From Falsiroseomonas bella (lineage in GTDB: Bacteria > Pseudomonadota > Alphaproteobacteria > Acetobacterales > Acetobacteraceae): a stretch of DNA of 64,000 nucleotides. Below are positions 54,442-63,186 of the stretch, piece by piece. Every line of letters begins with the position of its first letter. The first letter of the stretch is position 1. The notes below the pieces were generated by a model. The model ran no database searches. It was given only the letters and a program-made list of their open reading frames with translations, and had not been told where the DNA came from. The stretch covers positions 1,364,001 to 1,428,000 of the forward strand of contig NZ_QGNA01000001.1 of the NCBI RefSeq assembly GCF_003173615.1. Direction: 5' to 3'. A program made the translations under genes and the position numbers.

Positions 54442-56673
54442 ATGCATGAGCCCAGGCGGAAGTCGCCGCCACCGAACCAACCATCGGGCGTTGCCGCCGC
54501 GCCACGGATTCGCGTTCTGCTGCCCCTGCCGCTGACGGCGGGTGCCTATGACTACCGGCTGCCCCCCGGGTTGCAGGCGCGGCCTGGCAGCTTCGTGGTG
54601 GTGCCGCTCGGCGGACGGGAGGTGGTGGGCGTCGCCTGGGATGGCGAGCCCGATCCGTTGCTGCCTGCCCGGCGGCTGAAGGACGTCCGGGGCGTGCTGG
54701 ACGCGCCGCCGATGCGCGAGAGCCTGCGCCGCTTCGTGGACTGGGTCGCCGCCTACACCATCACCCCGCCCGGGGCCGTGCTGCGGATGGCGATGAGTGC
54801 CCCCGCCGCGCTGGAACCCGCGCCGCAGAAGGCCGGCTGGCAATTGGCGCCGGAGGCGCTGCGGGAGGGAGTCCGGCTCACCCCCGCCCGGCAGCGCGTG
54901 CTGGACCACCTGCAGCCGGGCGAGGTGCGCTCCGGCACCGACCTGGCGGAGGCGGCGGGCGTCTCCGCGGGGGTGGTGCGGGGCCTGGCCGACGCCGGGC
55001 TGCTTGTGCCGGGCCTGCTGCCGCGGGGCGCCGCCTTCCCGCTGCCCGACCCGGAGCATCCCGGCCCGACGCTCGGCCCCGATCAGGCGGCCGCGGCCGA
55101 GGCGCTGCGCGCCAAGGTGATGTCGGGACAGTTCGGCGTGACGCTGCTGACCGGCGTCACCGGCTCCGGCAAGACCGAGGTGTATCTGGACGCCGTCGCG
55201 GAATGCCTCCGGCAGGGACGCCAGGCGCTGGTGCTGCTGCCGGAGATTGCCTTGAGCGCGCAATGGCTGGAGCGCTTCCGGCGACGCTTCGGGGTGGATC
55301 CGGCGCTGTGGCATTCGGAGCTGTCGTCCCGCACGCGGCGCGACACCTGGCGCGCCGTGGCGGAAGGCGCGGCGCCGGTGCTGGTCGGGGCGCGGTCCGC
55401 GCTGTTCCTGCCCTATCCCGATCTCGGCCTGGTCGTGGTGGACGAGGAGCACGAGACCGCCTTCAAGCAGGAGGAGGGCGTGATCTACCACGCGCGCGAC
55501 ATGGCCGTGGTGCGCGCGCGCTTCGCCGCCGCCGCCTGCGTGCTGGTCTCCGCCACGCCCTCGCTCGAGACGCTGACCAATGCGGAGACCGGGCGCTACG
55601 ACCACCTGCACCTGGCGGAGCGCCACGGCAGCGCCGGCCTGCCGGCGGTGGAGGCGATCGACCTGCGCAAGGACCCGCCGGAGCGCGGGCGCTTCCTCTC
55701 GCCGCCCTTGATCGAGGCGGTGAAGGACACGCTGGCGCGCGGCGAGCAGGCGATGCTGTTCCTGAACCGTCGCGGCTATGCGCCGCTGACGCTGTGCCGG
55801 TCCTGCGGCCATCGCATGCGCTGCCCGAACTGCACCGCCTGGCTGGTGGAGCATCGCGCGCAGCGGCGCCTGCAATGCCACCATTGCGGCCACGCCGAGC
55901 CGATCCCGGCGCAGTGCCCGGAATGCAAGGCGCTGGGCAGCCTGACCCCGGTCGGCCCCGGTGTGGAGCGCGTGCTGGAGGAGGTGCAGCAGCTCTTCCC
56001 CGATGCGCGGCGCATCGTGATGGCAAGCGACACCATCCCCGGCCCCGCGGCGGCGGCGGCGGCGGCGGAGGCGATCGCGACGCGGCAGGTGGACCTGATC
56101 ATCGGCACGCAGATCGTCGCCAAGGGCTGGCACTTCCCGCATCTCACGCTGGTCGGCGTGGTGGATGCCGATCTTGGCCTCGCCGGCGGCGATTTGCGCG
56201 CGGCGGAGCGCACGCTGCAACTGCTGCACCAGGTGTCGGGCCGCGCCGGGCGCGCCGAAGCGCCGGGCAAGGTGCTGCTGCAGACCTTCTCGCCGGACCA
56301 TCCCGTGATGCGCGCGCTGGTCTCCGGCGACGTCGCCGCCTTCATGGCGGAGGAGGCGGCGGGCCGCCGCCCGGGCCATTGGCCGCCCTTCGGCCGGCTC
56401 GCCGCGCTGATCGTCAGTTCCGAGGATGAGCGGGAGGCGGACCGTGCCGCGCGCGACCTCGGGCTTTCAGCGCCGCGCGCCGAGGGCGTGGAGGTACTGG
56501 GCCCGGCGCCCGCGCCGCTCGCGCTGCTGCGCGGCCGGCATCGGCGGCGCCTGCTGTTGAAGGCGCGGCGCGACGTGCCGGTACAGCCGCTGCTGCGCGA
56601 CTGGCTGCATCGCGTGGAACTGCCGAACAGCGTGCGCGTGCAGGTGGATGTGGACCCGGTGGGCTTCCTATAG
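54442..56673 (+). CDS. priA: Primosomal protein N' (replication restart helicase)
   Basis: A 743-residue PriA. Walker A is [11 protein letters not shown] (about 238-248), motif II is V-V-D-E-E-H-E-T, and the zinc-binding insertion has paired Cys in [13 protein letters not shown] and C-H-H-C, C-P-E-C. It restarts stalled forks. The N-terminal DNA-binding domain and C terminus are complete. Confidence 0.95.
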   Translation: MHEPRRKSPPPNQPSGVAAAPRIRVLLPLPLTAGAYDYRLPPGLQARPGSFVVVPLGGREVVGVAWDGEPDPLLPARRLKDVRGVLDAPPMRESLRRFVDWVAAYTITPPGAVLRMAMSAPAALEPAPQKAGWQLAPEALREGVRLTPARQRVLDHLQPGEVRSGTDLAEAAGVSAGVVRGLADAGLLVPGLLPRGAAFPLPDPEHPGPTLGPDQAAAAEALRAKVMSGQFGVTLLTGVTGSGKTEVYLDAVAECLRQGRQALVLLPEIALSAQWLERFRRRFGVDPALWHSELSSRTRRDTWRAVAEGAAPVLVGARSALFLPYPDLGLVVVDEEHETAFKQEEGVIYHARDMAVVRARFAAAACVLVSATPSLETLTNAETGRYDHLHLAERHGSAGLPAVEAIDLRKDPPERGRFLSPPLIEAVKDTLARGEQAMLFLNRRGYAPLTLCRSCGHRMRCPNCTAWLVEHRAQRRLQCHHCGHAEPIPAQCPECKALGSLTPVGPGVERVLEEVQQLFPDARRIVMASDTIPGPAAAAAAAEAIATRQVDLIIGTQIVAKGWHFPHLTLVGVVDADLGLAGGDLRAAERTLQLLHQVSGRAGRAEAPGKVLLQTFSPDHPVMRALVSGDVAAFMAEEAAGRRPGHWPPFGRLAALIVSSEDEREADRAARDLGLSAPRAEGVEVLGPAPAPLALLRGRHRRRLLLKARRDVPVQPLLRDWLHRVELPNSVRVQVDVDPVGFL

Positions 56674-56707
56674 TCTCCGGGTCAACCACCACGGAGGAGC
56701 GACCGTC

Positions 56708-57343
56708 ATGCCCGTCATCCTGCACGGCCCCGGCTATTCCACCTATGCCCGCACCGCCCGCCTCGCGCTGGAGGAGAAGGGCGTCGCCTATGAGCTCAAC
56801 GAGGTGGACATCCTGACCGGCAAGGGTCATGCGCCGGAGCACCTTGCGCGCCATCCCTGGGGCAAGGTGCCGGCCTTCGAGCATGACGGCTTCACCCTGT
56901 TCGAGACGCTCGCCATCACGCGCTACGTGGACGAGGCCTTCCCCGGCCCCGCGCTGCAGCCAAGCGATGTGAAGGCGCGCGCGCGGATGACGCAGATCTG
57001 CAGCGTCGTGGACAGCTACGGCTACGCAGCGATCGTCGGCAAGCTGTTCTGGCAGGAGGCGATCGTGCCGATGCAGGGCGGCACGCCGAATGCCGAGATC
57101 GCCGCCGAGGGCCTCAAGGTCACGCGGCAGGTGCTGGACGTGCTCGAGGGCCTCGCGGCGGGCGACCTGCTCTGCGGCGGCAGCGTCAGCCTCGCCGACC
57201 TTCATCTGCTGCCGGTCGTGGAATATCTGCGCATGACAAAGGAGGGCGGCGCCGCCTTCGCCGCCAAGCCGAAGCTGTCGGCCTGGTGGGAGACGATGAA
57301 CGCGCGCCCCGCCGTGGTGAAGACGCGGCCGAAGCTCGGCTAG
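56708..57343 (+). CDS. Glutathione S-transferase family protein
   Basis: A 211-residue GST. The thioredoxin-like N domain starts I-L-H-G-P-G-Y-S-T-Y-A-R-T-A, with a potential Ser/Tyr activator, W-G-K-V-P-A-F (cis-Pro) and E-T-L-A-I-T-R-Y for glutathione binding; the helical C domain follows. ATG 56708 is preceded by GGAGG about 10 bases upstream. It overlaps a convergent small gene by 4 bases. Confidence 0.9.
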   Translation: MPVILHGPGYSTYARTARLALEEKGVAYELNEVDILTGKGHAPEHLARHPWGKVPAFEHDGFTLFETLAITRYVDEAFPGPALQPSDVKARARMTQICSVVDSYGYAAIVGKLFWQEAIVPMQGGTPNAEIAAEGLKVTRQVLDVLEGLAAGDLLCGGSVSLADLHLLPVVEYLRMTKEGGAAFAAKPKLSAWWETMNARPAVVKTRPKLG

Positions 57344-57588
57344 ACGCGCTGCTGCCGGCGAAGCGCGTCCTCGACCAGGCGACGGTCGCGCGCTTCCTGG
57401 CGGCGGTTGTAGACCACCGCCACCGCCCAGACGACGGCGACGAGCCAGGCCGCCTGCCCCGCCACGAAGGGCAGCAGGATGAAGAGAAGGCCGCCCAGCC
57501 AGAGCAGCCCGTTGAACACCGCCTGGAAGGGGCGCCCCTGCAACAGGATCGCCAGCGGCGGAACCAGGATCGCGAGGAGGTAGGACAT
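57340..57588 (-). CDS. Pmp3/YqaE-like small membrane protein
   Basis: An 82-residue hydrophobic protein with two transmembrane segments; the first starts L-A-I-L-V-P-P-L-A-I-L-L-Q, the Pmp3/UPF0057 hallmark, and a basic C-terminal tail (R-R-Q-E-A-R-D-R-R) extends beyond the usual 52 residues. GAGGAGG sits upstream on the minus strand. Role in membrane potential or stress is known only for homologues. Confidence 0.78.
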   Translation of the reverse strand: MSYLLAILVPPLAILLQGRPFQAVFNGLLWLGGLLFILLPFVAGQAAWLVAVVWAVAVVYNRRQEARDRRLVEDALRRQQRV

Positions 57589-57625
57589 GCGCGGCAGATG
57601 GCCCCGGCATGTCCGCGATTCAACG

Positions 57626-57721
57626 TCACAGGCCGAGCGCGGCGCGCAGCAGCAGCGCGATCGCACTCAGGCTGAAAACGCCGGCGAGCCACAGGCCGAT
57701 GAACCAGGCGAGGCGCTTCAC
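57626..57721 (-). CDS. DUF2474/CydX-like small subunit of cytochrome bd-type oxidase
   Basis: A 31-residue single-span peptide that is easily missed. It starts at GTG 57721, one base after the cydB stop: V-K-R-L-A-W-F-I-G-L-W-L-A-G, then a hydrophobic stretch and a closing L-L-R-A-A-L-G-L. The K-R-L-x-W-F-x-G-L-W-L pattern fits DUF2474, the short protein often found after CIO-type cydAB; CydX of E. coli is needed for oxidase stability. The context is decisive. Confidence 0.8.
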   Translation of the reverse strand: MKRLAWFIGLWLAGVFSLSAIALLLRAALGL

Positions 57722-57722
57722 C

Positions 57723-58772
57723 TCAGTGGTGGTATCCCTCGCCAGGCCGCACCTTGCCGCGGAAGAGCCAGTAGACGAAGCCGGTGTAGACCAGGATCAC
57801 CGGCACCAGCACCGCCGCGCCCACCAGCAGGAAGGCCTGCGTCGCGGGCGGCGCGGCGGCCTGCCAGATCGTCAGCGCGCCCGGCACGATCATCGGCCAG
57901 AGGCTGATGCCAAGGCCCGCATAGCCGAGCAGGAACAGCCCGAGCGTGCAGCCGAAGGGAATTGCGTCGCGCCACAACAGGCTGGTGCGCTTGCCCGGGA
58001 TCGGCGGCGCGGCCAGCGCGCGGAACAGGATCACTGTCAGCACCACCACCAGCACCGGCACGATCCAGGCGATGAAGAGCGCCGGCGCGCGGAACCAGCG
58101 CTGCGCGAAGGTGGGCTCGAGGAAGGGCATGATCAGGCTGACCGCCGCCATGAAGCCGAGCGTCACGAGCGTCAGCCAGCGCGCCTGCCGCCGCGCCACC
58201 TCCTGCAGCGCGCCTTCCGTCTTCCACACCAGCCAGGTGGCGCCGAGCAGGCCGTAGCCGGCGACCAGCGCGACGCCGGTCAGCACGGAGAAGGGCGTCA
58301 GCCAGTCCCACCAGCCGCCGGCATAGCCGCGGCCTTCCACCGCGATGCCCTGCACGAAGGCGCCGAGCACGACGCCCTGGCAGAAGGCGGCGACGGTGCT
58401 GCCCAGCCAGAAGCCGTTGTCCCAGGCGCGCTTGCCTGTCTCCGTCTCCTGCCGGAAGCGCATCTCGAAGGCGACGCCGCGGAAGATCAGCGCCAGCAGC
58501 ATGACGATCAGCGGCATGTAGAGCGCGGGCATGACGATGGCGTAGGCCAGCGGGAACACCGCGAGCAGCCCGCCGCCGCCCAGGATCAGCCAGGTCTCGT
58601 TGCCGTCCCACACTGGCGCGATGGAGTTCACCGCCGTGTCGCGCTGCTCGCCGCGCGCTAGGCGCGGGAACAGGATGCCGACGCCGAGGTCGAAGCCGTC
58701 CATCGCGATATAGAGGAACACCGCGGTGGCCAGCAGCAGCGCCCAGATCAGGGGAAGGTCGAGCTGCTCCAT
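57723..58772 (-). CDS. cydB: Cytochrome d/CIO-type ubiquinol oxidase subunit II
   Basis: A 349-residue CydB with about 8-9 transmembrane segments and the hallmark start P-L-I-W-A-L-L-L-A-T, then M-D-G-F-D-L-G-V-G-I-L, W-D-G-N-E-T-W-L-I-L-G-G-G. It supports the haem subunit CydA in quinol oxidation. It follows cydA by five bases. Confidence 0.95.
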   Translation of the reverse strand: MEQLDLPLIWALLLATAVFLYIAMDGFDLGVGILFPRLARGEQRDTAVNSIAPVWDGNETWLILGGGGLLAVFPLAYAIVMPALYMPLIVMLLALIFRGVAFEMRFRQETETGKRAWDNGFWLGSTVAAFCQGVVLGAFVQGIAVEGRGYAGGWWDWLTPFSVLTGVALVAGYGLLGATWLVWKTEGALQEVARRQARWLTLVTLGFMAAVSLIMPFLEPTFAQRWFRAPALFIAWIVPVLVVVLTVILFRALAAPPIPGKRTSLLWRDAIPFGCTLGLFLLGYAGLGISLWPMIVPGALTIWQAAAPPATQAFLLVGAAVLVPVILVYTGFVYWLFRGKVRPGEGYHH

Positions 58773-58777
58773 GCCGG

Positions 58778-60211
58778 CTACTCCGCGGGACCGGGCTGGG
58801 TGATGCGCCCTTCGGGCAGTGACGGGGCGGGCGTGATGCCGGCGGTGCGGATCGGCGCGCCCTCGGCCGGGCCTTCCTGCGCCGGATGCGGCGGCGCGCC
58901 CATCAGGCGCAGGATCAGCCAGATGCCGGCGCCGAAGACGACGAAATAGACGACGACGAACATCGCCAGCGAGGTCGCGACCGCCGGCGCTGCGATGGGC
59001 GAGACGCTGTCCGCCGTGCGCAGGTAGCCATAGACCGTGTAGGGTTGCCGTCCCGCCTCCGTCACGATCCAGCCGGCCGTCACGGCGATCAGGCCCGACG
59101 GCCCCATCGCCACGGCCCAGCGATGCAGCCAGGGCGTGCCGTAGAGCCGGCCGCGCAGGCGCAGCACGAAGGCGGCGATGCCGAGGGCCGCCATCAGCAG
59201 CCCGATCGCCACCATCACCCGGAAGGACCAGAACACCAGCGGCACGTTGGTTGGCCGGACGGAGGGCGCGAAGGCCTTGAGCCCCACGATCTCCGCCTCC
59301 CAGTCATGGCCGAGGATCAGGCTGCCGAGTCCCGGGATGGCGAGTTCCAGGTCATTGCGCTCCTCCGCCATGTTCGGCAGGGCGAAGAGGATCAGCGGCG
59401 CCATCGGGCGGCGTTCCTCCCAATGGCCTTCCATGGCCGCGACCTTCGCCGGCTGGTGTTCCAGCGTGTTCAGCCCGTGCAGGTCGCCCATCACCACCTG
59501 CGCGGGCGCGACGAGCAGCGCCATCCACATCGCCATGGAGAACATCAGTCGCGCATGCGCATTCGCCGCATCCCGCAGCAGGTGCGCGGCGCCGACCGCG
59601 CCGACGATGAAGGCGGTGGTCAGGTAGGCGGCCAGCACGACATGGCCGAAGCGATAGGGGAAGGACGGGTTGAAGATGAGCGCCCACCAGTCCACCGGCA
59701 GGAACAGCCCCTCCGGGCTGATCTCGAAGCCGGCGGGCGTGTGCATCCAGGAATTCGCCGCGATGATCCAGAAGGTGGAGAGCAGCGTGCCGAAGGCGAC
59801 GGAGCAGGTGGCGACGAAATGCAGCGCCTTCCCCACGCGGTTCAGCCCGAACAGCATCACGCCGAGGAAGCCGGCCTCGAGGAAGAAGGCGGTCAGCACC
59901 TCGTAGCCCAGCAGCGGCCCGATGGAGGGCGCGGCGCGGTCGGTGAAGACCGACCAGTTGGTGCCGAACTGGTAGGACATCACGATGCCGGAGACGACGC
60001 CCATCGCGAACGCGACGGCGAAGATGCGGAGCCACCACTTGTAGGTCTCGATGAAGACTGCGCGCCCGGTGGCGAGCCAAAGCCCCTCCAGCACCGCGAG
60101 GAAGGAGGCGAGGCCGATCGTGAAGGCCGGGAACAGGAAGTGCCAGACGACGGTGAAGGCGAACTGGAAGCGCGCGAGGTCGAGCGCGCTCGGGAAGGCA
60201 TCCCACGGCAT
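58778..60211 (-). CDS. cydA: Cytochrome bd-type (cyanide-insensitive-like) ubiquinol oxidase subunit I
   Basis: A 477-residue CydA. The b595 ligand region F-T-V-V-W-H-F-L-F-P has His24; the quinol loop is short and the G-R-Q-P-x motif reads G-R-Q-P-Y-T-V-Y-G rather than G-R-Q-P-W, fitting the CIO (cyanide-insensitive) subgroup. It reduces O2 to water at high affinity and lets the cell respire under low oxygen or cytochrome-c-oxidase inhibition. It is first in the cydA-cydB-small peptide operon. Confidence 0.95.
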   Translation of the reverse strand: MPWDAFPSALDLARFQFAFTVVWHFLFPAFTIGLASFLAVLEGLWLATGRAVFIETYKWWLRIFAVAFAMGVVSGIVMSYQFGTNWSVFTDRAAPSIGPLLGYEVLTAFFLEAGFLGVMLFGLNRVGKALHFVATCSVAFGTLLSTFWIIAANSWMHTPAGFEISPEGLFLPVDWWALIFNPSFPYRFGHVVLAAYLTTAFIVGAVGAAHLLRDAANAHARLMFSMAMWMALLVAPAQVVMGDLHGLNTLEHQPAKVAAMEGHWEERRPMAPLILFALPNMAEERNDLELAIPGLGSLILGHDWEAEIVGLKAFAPSVRPTNVPLVFWSFRVMVAIGLLMAALGIAAFVLRLRGRLYGTPWLHRWAVAMGPSGLIAVTAGWIVTEAGRQPYTVYGYLRTADSVSPIAAPAVATSLAMFVVVYFVVFGAGIWLILRLMGAPPHPAQEGPAEGAPIRTAGITPAPSLPEGRITQPGPAE

Positions 60212-60266
60212 CGGCGGCTCCCGGTTGCCTGGCCGGGAGCCTAGCGCCTTTGCGGCGGCTAGCGCC

Positions 60267-60299
60267 GCGTCACCTTGGCGTGACGCCGCTTGGTGTGAC
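60267..60299. promoter_or_regulatory. Inverted and direct repeats upstream of cydA
   Basis: GCGTCAC (60267-60273) and GTGACGC (60280-60286) form a perfect 7-bp inverted repeat with a 6-base spacer. CTTGGCGTGAC (60274-60284) is repeated as CTTGGTGTGAC (60289-60299), 15 bases on. The block is 56-88 bases upstream of the cydA start. It looks like a regulator-binding site; the regulator is unknown. Confidence 0.45.
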
Positions 60300-60310
60300 C
60301 GCGGTCGTGC

Positions 60311-60592
60311 TCAGGCGGCGAGGCGGACCACGCGGCCTTCCATCGCCTCCACGCGGCGCACGCCGATGATCTGGCCGAGATTGCCGGCGACGAGATGCAC
60401 CATGCCGAGCGGCATGGCGGTGAGCGACACCTCCGCGCGCATCGCCGCGCCGTCGCGCGTAGCGCGCACCGCGTCGGGGATCAGGTCGCGCTTGGCGAAG
60501 GGTTCCAGCACGCGGGAGAGCAGGCCGGGCGAGACCTCGGCCGTGACGGTGAAGCGGGCCGCGACCAGCGGCTCCTCGAACTCTGCGGACAT
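60311..60592 (-). CDS. Small ACT-like domain protein
   Basis: A 93-residue protein with the beta-alpha-beta-beta-alpha-beta layout of an ACT domain: A-R-F-T-V-T-A-E-V-S-P-G-L-L-S-R-V-L-E-P-F, then A-E-V-S-L-T-A-M, and a closing V-R-R-V-E-A-M-E-G. No catalytic or DNA-binding part is attached. The function is unknown; free ACT proteins may sense amino acids. Its 5' side has a C10 run (see repeat entry). It is upstream of cydA on the same strand but about 100 bases away. Confidence 0.7.
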   Translation of the reverse strand: MSAEFEEPLVAARFTVTAEVSPGLLSRVLEPFAKRDLIPDAVRATRDGAAMRAEVSLTAMPLGMVHLVAGNLGQIIGVRRVEAMEGRVVRLAA

Positions 60593-60611
60593 TTTCGGAA
60601 AACTCCGGATC

Positions 60612-60621
60612 GGGGGGGGGG
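60612..60621. repeat. Homopolymer run of ten G (C on the coding strand)
   Basis: A G10 run on the plus strand lies 19 bases upstream of the minus-strand start codon of the ACT-like gene, just before its ribosome-binding region (CCGGAG). Such a run is prone to slippage; its length may vary between cells or be a sequencing error-prone site. Confidence 0.75.
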
Positions 60622-60718
60622 ACTGGCGGGCACCCGGCCGCGCGCGCCCGCGCCCCGAGGGGCGCTGCGTCTCAGGCGGCCGGGCCGCTAATTCGTCCCG
60701 TGAGGATCCGGAGGTGCG

Positions 60719-63091
60719 TCACGACGCCGTTTTAGCGCCCGGCGCGGCTTCGGGGAAGTCCTCCTCCGCCGGGTGCTTCCCCCCGCCGGTGATGACGAGC
60801 TTCTGGTGCGGGTAGGGGATCTCGATGCCGAGCTTGTCGAAGCGCTGCTTGATCCGCCGGTTGAACTCGCGCCCGACGCTCCAGCGTGCCGAGGGATCGG
60901 TCTTCACGCGCGCGCGGATCACCACGCCGGAATCCGCCAGCCGCTCGACGCCCAGGATCTCCAGGTCGTCGCGGATCTGCGGGCCGAGCTTCGCATCGGT
61001 GCGGATCTCGGCGGCGATCTCGCGCAGCACCTCGCCGACGCGGTCGGTGTCCTCGCCATAGGCGACGCTGACATCGAGCACGGCGAAGCCGAAGTCCCGC
61101 GTCATGTTGGTCACAGTGGTCACGGCGCTGAACGGGATGATGTGCACGCTGCCATCCATGGCGCGCAGCTTGATCGAGCGGATGGAGAGCTGCTCCACCA
61201 CGCCCGACAGGCCGGAGAGCTGCACGACGTCGCCCACCGCCACCGCGTCCTCGAACAGCAGGAAGATGCCGGTGATCACGTCCCGCACCAGCGTCTGCGA
61301 ACCGAAGCCGATCGCGAGGCCGATCACGCCGGCGCCGGCGATCAGCGGCGCGACGTTCACGCCGATCTCCGTCAGGATGTTGAGCGCGACGAAGATGATG
61401 ATGCTGGCCGACAGCACGGTGCGCAGCATCGGCAGCAGGGTGCGCACGCGGGCACTGCGCGCCGCCTGCGCGTCCCGCGAGAGCTTCGTGAGGTGGCGCT
61501 GGATCGCGGCGTTGGAGAATTCCCAGATCGCAACCGCGACCACGATCGTCAGCGCCATCGAGACGAGCGAGGCGAGCAGCCGCGCGCCGAGCTGCCCGCG
61601 CCCGAACCAGGCGAAGGCGTCGAAGCCCCAGGCTTCCATCAGGAACAACAGCGTGACGCAGCCGATCAGCGCGCTGGCGAAGCCCTTGAGCACCGGCAGG
61701 TAGCGGTTCGCCCGCGCCTCCAGCCCCGGGTAGCGGCGCGCGAGGTCGGGCCCGATGCGGAAGCCGCGCGTGACGATGCGGCGCATCAGCACATCCGCCA
61801 GCTTGGCGAGGCCGAAGATGACGAGGGTCAGCGCCGAGCCGCGCAGCAGGCGCTCGAAGCCGTCGCGGATCTCGAGCGCCCAGACGCCCCAGAGCGCGAA
61901 CAGCCAGAGGATGGCCAGCAGGTGCCAGATCTCGGCGAGCCGGTTGCGCAGCGCGCGGAACAGCAGCCGCGTGCGGTCCGCCGTCTCCCCTTCCGGCAGG
62001 GGCTTGGCGCGCAGGGCATCCGCCACCTGGTGGCGGTTCTGCAGGATCACGATGACCAGCAGGATCGAGACGATCAGCAGCGAGATGCGCAGGATCGCGT
62101 CATAGGCGCTCCAGGGCAGGCCGAAGAGCAGGCCGGCCTCGGCCACGGCGTAGCCGAACAGCGCCACAACCACGATCCGGCGGATCCAGATGTTGATGTA
62201 GGCCGATGTCTCGTCGCCCACCTGCACCAGGCGCAGATGCGCGGAGGCCGGAGAGAACAGCATCCGCGATCCGGCCATCACCGCGCGCAGCGCGATATAG
62301 GCGTTGTTCGCGGTCAGCAGCACGAGCTCGGTCGTCGGCAGCGGACGGACGAAGCCGATCAGGCCGTAGGAGACGACCGCGAAGGCCGCCACGGGGATCA
62401 GGTCCAGAACGAAGCGGCCGAGCACCAGCGGGACACGGCGCATCCAGGTCCAGACATTGCCGCGCTCCGGCGCCATCGCGTCCAGCCGGTCGGACCAGCG
62501 CCGCAGCGCGCGCGCGGTGATCCACTCCGCCAGCAGCGCGAGGCTGAACAGCAGCGCAAGCTTCCAGGCGGCGTCCAGCACCCGCGTCTGCGTCACCGGG
62601 TCGCGCACGATGCCGGCGGCCCAGACGGCGACGCCCTGCACGTCGGTCAGGGCCTGCGCGGCGGCGAGCACGCTTTCCGACAGCGCCTGCAGGCGTTGCG
62701 AGGCGCCCATGAGCAGCTGCGCGCCGAGCGTGTTGGGCGCGAGGATCGTGACCTCTGTCGCGGCCGGTGCCGCGGCAGCGCCCTCGGCGGCTGCCGGGGC
62801 GGCGGCCGGCGTCCCATTGGCCGCGGCAGGCGCGGCGGAGGCCGGGGCGGTGGCCGCAGGCGCGGCAGCGGCGGGCGCTGCGGCGGCCGGGCTGGCCCGC
62901 TGCGCCGCCTCCAGCGCGCGCAGGAACTCGGCGCGCCGCGCATCGTCGCGCAGCACCTCGATCAGCCGTTGGATCTCGCCCGCGGGCGCCGCGGGCGCCG
63001 CGGCCGGCGTGGCGGGCGCCTGGGCGCGTGCCGGGCCCAGCGCAGGCATCGTGACCAGGCAGAGCAGGAGGAGGAGTCGGGACAGGACCAT
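60719..63091 (-). CDS. Large MscS-family mechanosensitive channel
   Basis: A 790-residue MscS-type channel with a signal peptide (A-L-G-P-A-R-A-Q) and an N-terminal periplasmic part containing an Ala/Pro-rich linker, then about 10-11 transmembrane segments. The C-terminal pore and beta domain is clear: A-I-G-F-G-S-Q-T-L-V-R-D-V-I-T-G, F-E-D-A-V-A-V-G-D-V-V, I-I-P-F-S-A-V-T-T-V-T-N. It releases solutes upon hypo-osmotic shock. Start 63091 yields the signal peptide; an ATG 18 codons earlier is less likely. Confidence 0.88.
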   Translation of the reverse strand: MVLSRLLLLLCLVTMPALGPARAQAPATPAAAPAAPAGEIQRLIEVLRDDARRAEFLRALEAAQRASPAAAAPAAAAPAATAPASAAPAAANGTPAAAPAAAEGAAAAPAATEVTILAPNTLGAQLLMGASQRLQALSESVLAAAQALTDVQGVAVWAAGIVRDPVTQTRVLDAAWKLALLFSLALLAEWITARALRRWSDRLDAMAPERGNVWTWMRRVPLVLGRFVLDLIPVAAFAVVSYGLIGFVRPLPTTELVLLTANNAYIALRAVMAGSRMLFSPASAHLRLVQVGDETSAYINIWIRRIVVVALFGYAVAEAGLLFGLPWSAYDAILRISLLIVSILLVIVILQNRHQVADALRAKPLPEGETADRTRLLFRALRNRLAEIWHLLAILWLFALWGVWALEIRDGFERLLRGSALTLVIFGLAKLADVLMRRIVTRGFRIGPDLARRYPGLEARANRYLPVLKGFASALIGCVTLLFLMEAWGFDAFAWFGRGQLGARLLASLVSMALTIVVAVAIWEFSNAAIQRHLTKLSRDAQAARSARVRTLLPMLRTVLSASIIIFVALNILTEIGVNVAPLIAGAGVIGLAIGFGSQTLVRDVITGIFLLFEDAVAVGDVVQLSGLSGVVEQLSIRSIKLRAMDGSVHIIPFSAVTTVTNMTRDFGFAVLDVSVAYGEDTDRVGEVLREIAAEIRTDAKLGPQIRDDLEILGVERLADSGVVIRARVKTDPSARWSVGREFNRRIKQRFDKLGIEIPYPHQKLVITGGGKHPAEEDFPEAAPGAKTAS

Positions 63092-63186
63092 CAACGCGGG
63101 GGTGAACCGCGCCCCTCCGGCCCGGTCAACCCTGGCGTGCGGCACGCCGGTTGCAGCGCAACAGGCCCGGCCACAGGATCAGCGCC

